Assembly: GCA_963721645.1 (NCBI GenBank)
Contig: CAVRJK010000002.1
Location: forward strand, 1,736,001 to 1,800,000
Length of the DNA: 64,000 bases
Source of the DNA: JALZKA01 sp963721645
GTDB taxonomy: Bacteria; Actinomycetota; Thermoleophilia; Solirubrobacterales; 70-9
Direction of reading: 5' to 3'
The notes under the pieces were generated by a model. The model did no database searches, was not told the DNA's origin, and was given only the letters and a program-made list of their open reading frames with translations. Each line of letters begins with the position of its first letter. Position 1 is the first letter of the stretch. A program made the translations under genes and the position numbers. Positions 62,839-64,000 of this stretch are shown one piece after another.

Positions 62839-63969
62839 TCACGGGCTTTCCGACCTCTCGATCCCGCACTCTGCGCAACCGGCCTCAAAGCGCTCGAGGC
62901 CGAACGCCTCGACCGGTCCCAGTGCACCGGCGCCCGACTCGGCCGCTCTACCGGCCGCCGTCTCCTCGGCTGCCCAGGCCAGCATCAATCCCGTGAACTC
63001 GTAGCCGCTGATCCCGCCCGTCTGGACCCGCGAGACGACGCCGCCCTTTGCATCGAGTGCCTCGGCCACAAAAATCGAACCGCCGCTCGAGCGCGCCTCC
63101 TCATCAGGCCCTCCGGTAGACGTCTTCACGAACCGCTCGACTGCCTTGCCGGTCGCCTTGCTCACGCCCGGGATCCTCGTCACGCCGGATCCCACCAACG
63201 AGAAGACCTGCATGGCGCGACTCTGGCGGCCAAACCAGCCCAGGTAGACCTCGACGTCGCGAAGGGAGGGATAGAGCCGGGGGAGCGAAAAGGCTTCGGA
63301 GGTGCCGACCGAGATCCCCGGACGCTGCTTGTTCTCGACGGGAAACGAATGAATCTTCTTGGCACCCCTCTCAGTCGCAAGGGCGCCTTCTCGAAACTGA
63401 AAGCTCGGCTCGGTGAGCGCCCCCATCAGCGAAGCGCGGGTGCCCCCGCTCATCCCTCCGAGGCCGCTGCCGGCAGCGAAGTAGCCGATTCTGACCCCAA
63501 CGGCTCCATCGGCACCAGTCAGCGCAAGCGCGCCGGTCAGGTTGCCCGGCGCCCAGTCGTAACCCATCGCGGTCATCGCGACGGTGCCGCTTCGCTTGGC
63601 GCGTGGGTCTGCCTCTTCGAACACCTTGCGGACGAAGGGCGGCTCGCCTGTCGAATCGATGTAATGGGCTCCGGCGTCAATCGCAGCGTCGAGAGCCGCG
63701 TCGCCCCAGCGCGCGAACGGGCCGACCGTCGTCACGAGGGTGTCGCCGCGCTCGACGAGCGCGCGGATGGAGCTCGGGTCCGAGATGTCCGCAACCGCCG
63801 AGTCGAGGCCGCCGAGGTCGGCTGCGAGCGCCTCGACAGCGTCACGGCGGCGGGCCGCGAGCACCGGCCGCATCCCGCGCTTGACCATCGCCCGCGCCGC
63901 CAGGTCTCCCGTGTACCCGGTGGCCCCGAACAGGACCACCCGGCCGCTGGCGGCGTTCGCCTCGCTCAT
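62839..63969 (-). CDS. Saccharopine dehydrogenase-like / trans-acting enoyl reductase family protein
   Basis: The 376-residue protein has a Rossmann motif RVVLFGATGYTGDLAARAMVKRGMRPVLAARR, VADISDPSSIRALVERGDTLVTTVGPFARWGDAALDAAIDAGAHYIDSTGEPPFVR and AMTAMGYDWAPGNLTGALAL, typical of the family that includes mycobacterial trans-acting enoyl reductase (Rv2953) and Rv2449c. The C-terminus (FTGLMLAWAAEETAAG) also fits. Substrate unknown. Its start overlaps the preceding gene's stop by 4 bases (ATGA), and its stop directly precedes the pnt operon. Confidence 0.88.
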   Translation of the reverse strand: MSEANAASGRVVLFGATGYTGDLAARAMVKRGMRPVLAARRRDAVEALAADLGGLDSAVADISDPSSIRALVERGDTLVTTVGPFARWGDAALDAAIDAGAHYIDSTGEPPFVRKVFEEADPRAKRSGTVAMTAMGYDWAPGNLTGALALTGADGAVGVRIGYFAAGSGLGGMSGGTRASLMGALTEPSFQFREGALATERGAKKIHSFPVENKQRPGISVGTSEAFSLPRLYPSLRDVEVYLGWFGRQSRAMQVFSLVGSGVTRIPGVSKATGKAVERFVKTSTGGPDEEARSSGGSIFVAEALDAKGGVVSRVQTGGISGYEFTGLMLAWAAEETAAGRAAESGAGALGPVEAFGLERFEAGCAECGIERSESP

Positions 63970-64000
63970 CCGACGAGTGCGGCCAAGCGCTCGATCGTGT
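63966..64000 (-). CDS. C-terminal end of a gene cut by the window edge
   Basis: The frame reads TIERLAALVG and then TGA, the stop overlapping the ATG of the saccharopine dehydrogenase-like gene (ATGA). The 4-base overlap and uninterrupted frame suggest the last codons of an upstream gene of the same operon. Too little is visible to name it. Confidence 0.4.
   Translation of the reverse strand, partial: TIERLAALVG

Noticed and set aside
1..64000. tRNA, rRNA, riboswitch or insertion-sequence features
   Set aside because: No cloverleaf-like sequences, rRNA segments, known riboswitch cores or transposase genes were recognised on reading both strands. A covariance-model search would be needed to exclude small RNAs.

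Overview
The window is high-GC actinobacterial chromosome, most likely from class Thermoleophilia (Solirubrobacterales or a close relative). Pointers are the secreted or anchored protein at 59321-59980, whose N-terminus (SNVVATIALFIALGG) and short 'GADV' repeats are typical of that group, the delta-60/Ig-like surface protein at 55062-57233, short operons with overlapping stop/start codons, and mycobacteria-like gene sets (EgtB/EgtD, DipZ, a paired ArsA-type ATPase, GH57/GT4 glucan genes). No rRNA, tRNA, CRISPR array or transposase gene was seen. The window starts inside an ETF-quinone oxidoreductase gene and ends 11 codons into another gene.

0-15.4 kb is mainly acyl-CoA oxidation and propionyl/methylmalonyl metabolism: etfB-etfA-ETF:QO, split methylmalonyl-CoA mutase (catalytic and B12 subunits), thiolase, acyl-CoA dehydrogenase, an SCP2-like protein and the MeaB chaperone GTPase, with two secreted proteins, PepA, a HAD phosphatase and a GGDEF/EAL protein that is frameshifted in its GAF domain. 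15.4-20.7 kb holds a hexapeptide acyltransferase, a GT4 glucosyltransferase, a GH57 branching enzyme and a methyltransferase. These match the mycobacterial Rv3030-Rv3034c set for methylglucose lipopolysaccharide, so this is a candidate locus for a methylated, acylated alpha-glucan outside mycobacteria. 20.7-27.2 kb has DipZ, an amine oxidase, a class III cyclase, a LON-domain protein and gamma-glutamyltransferase.

27.4-35.2 kb has FtsZ overlapped by a ParA ATPase, both with long acidic N-terminal extensions, divergent from two overlapping ArsA/GET3-type ATPases, then an SDR and a large unrecognised protein. 35.4-43.6 kb has an HxlR regulator with a clear operator, PilT, a lipoprotein, a two-component system and a PepSY protein sharing a predicted response-regulator site, the principal sigma factor, and a three-gene operon with YihY. 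43.6-51.1 kb has an epimerase-like protein, GlpX, the ergothioneine genes egtD/egtB, two SDRs and a coiled-coil protein with a C-terminal membrane tail. 51.2-55.1 kb looks damaged: a Baeyer-Villiger monooxygenase with six frameshifts, two truncated tetR copies and a duplicated cassette whose complete copy is at 57.4-59.2 kb. The window ends with the three-subunit proton-translocating transhydrogenase and a saccharopine-dehydrogenase-like protein.

The strongest unexplained signal is a dispersed family of short palindromic elements built from two half-sites, GGGGTC and GGTGCC, joined head to head around one base. They occur between genes, but also inside reading frames (EgtB, ParA, the 684-residue protein, the lipoprotein), and they supply the stop codons of several genes.
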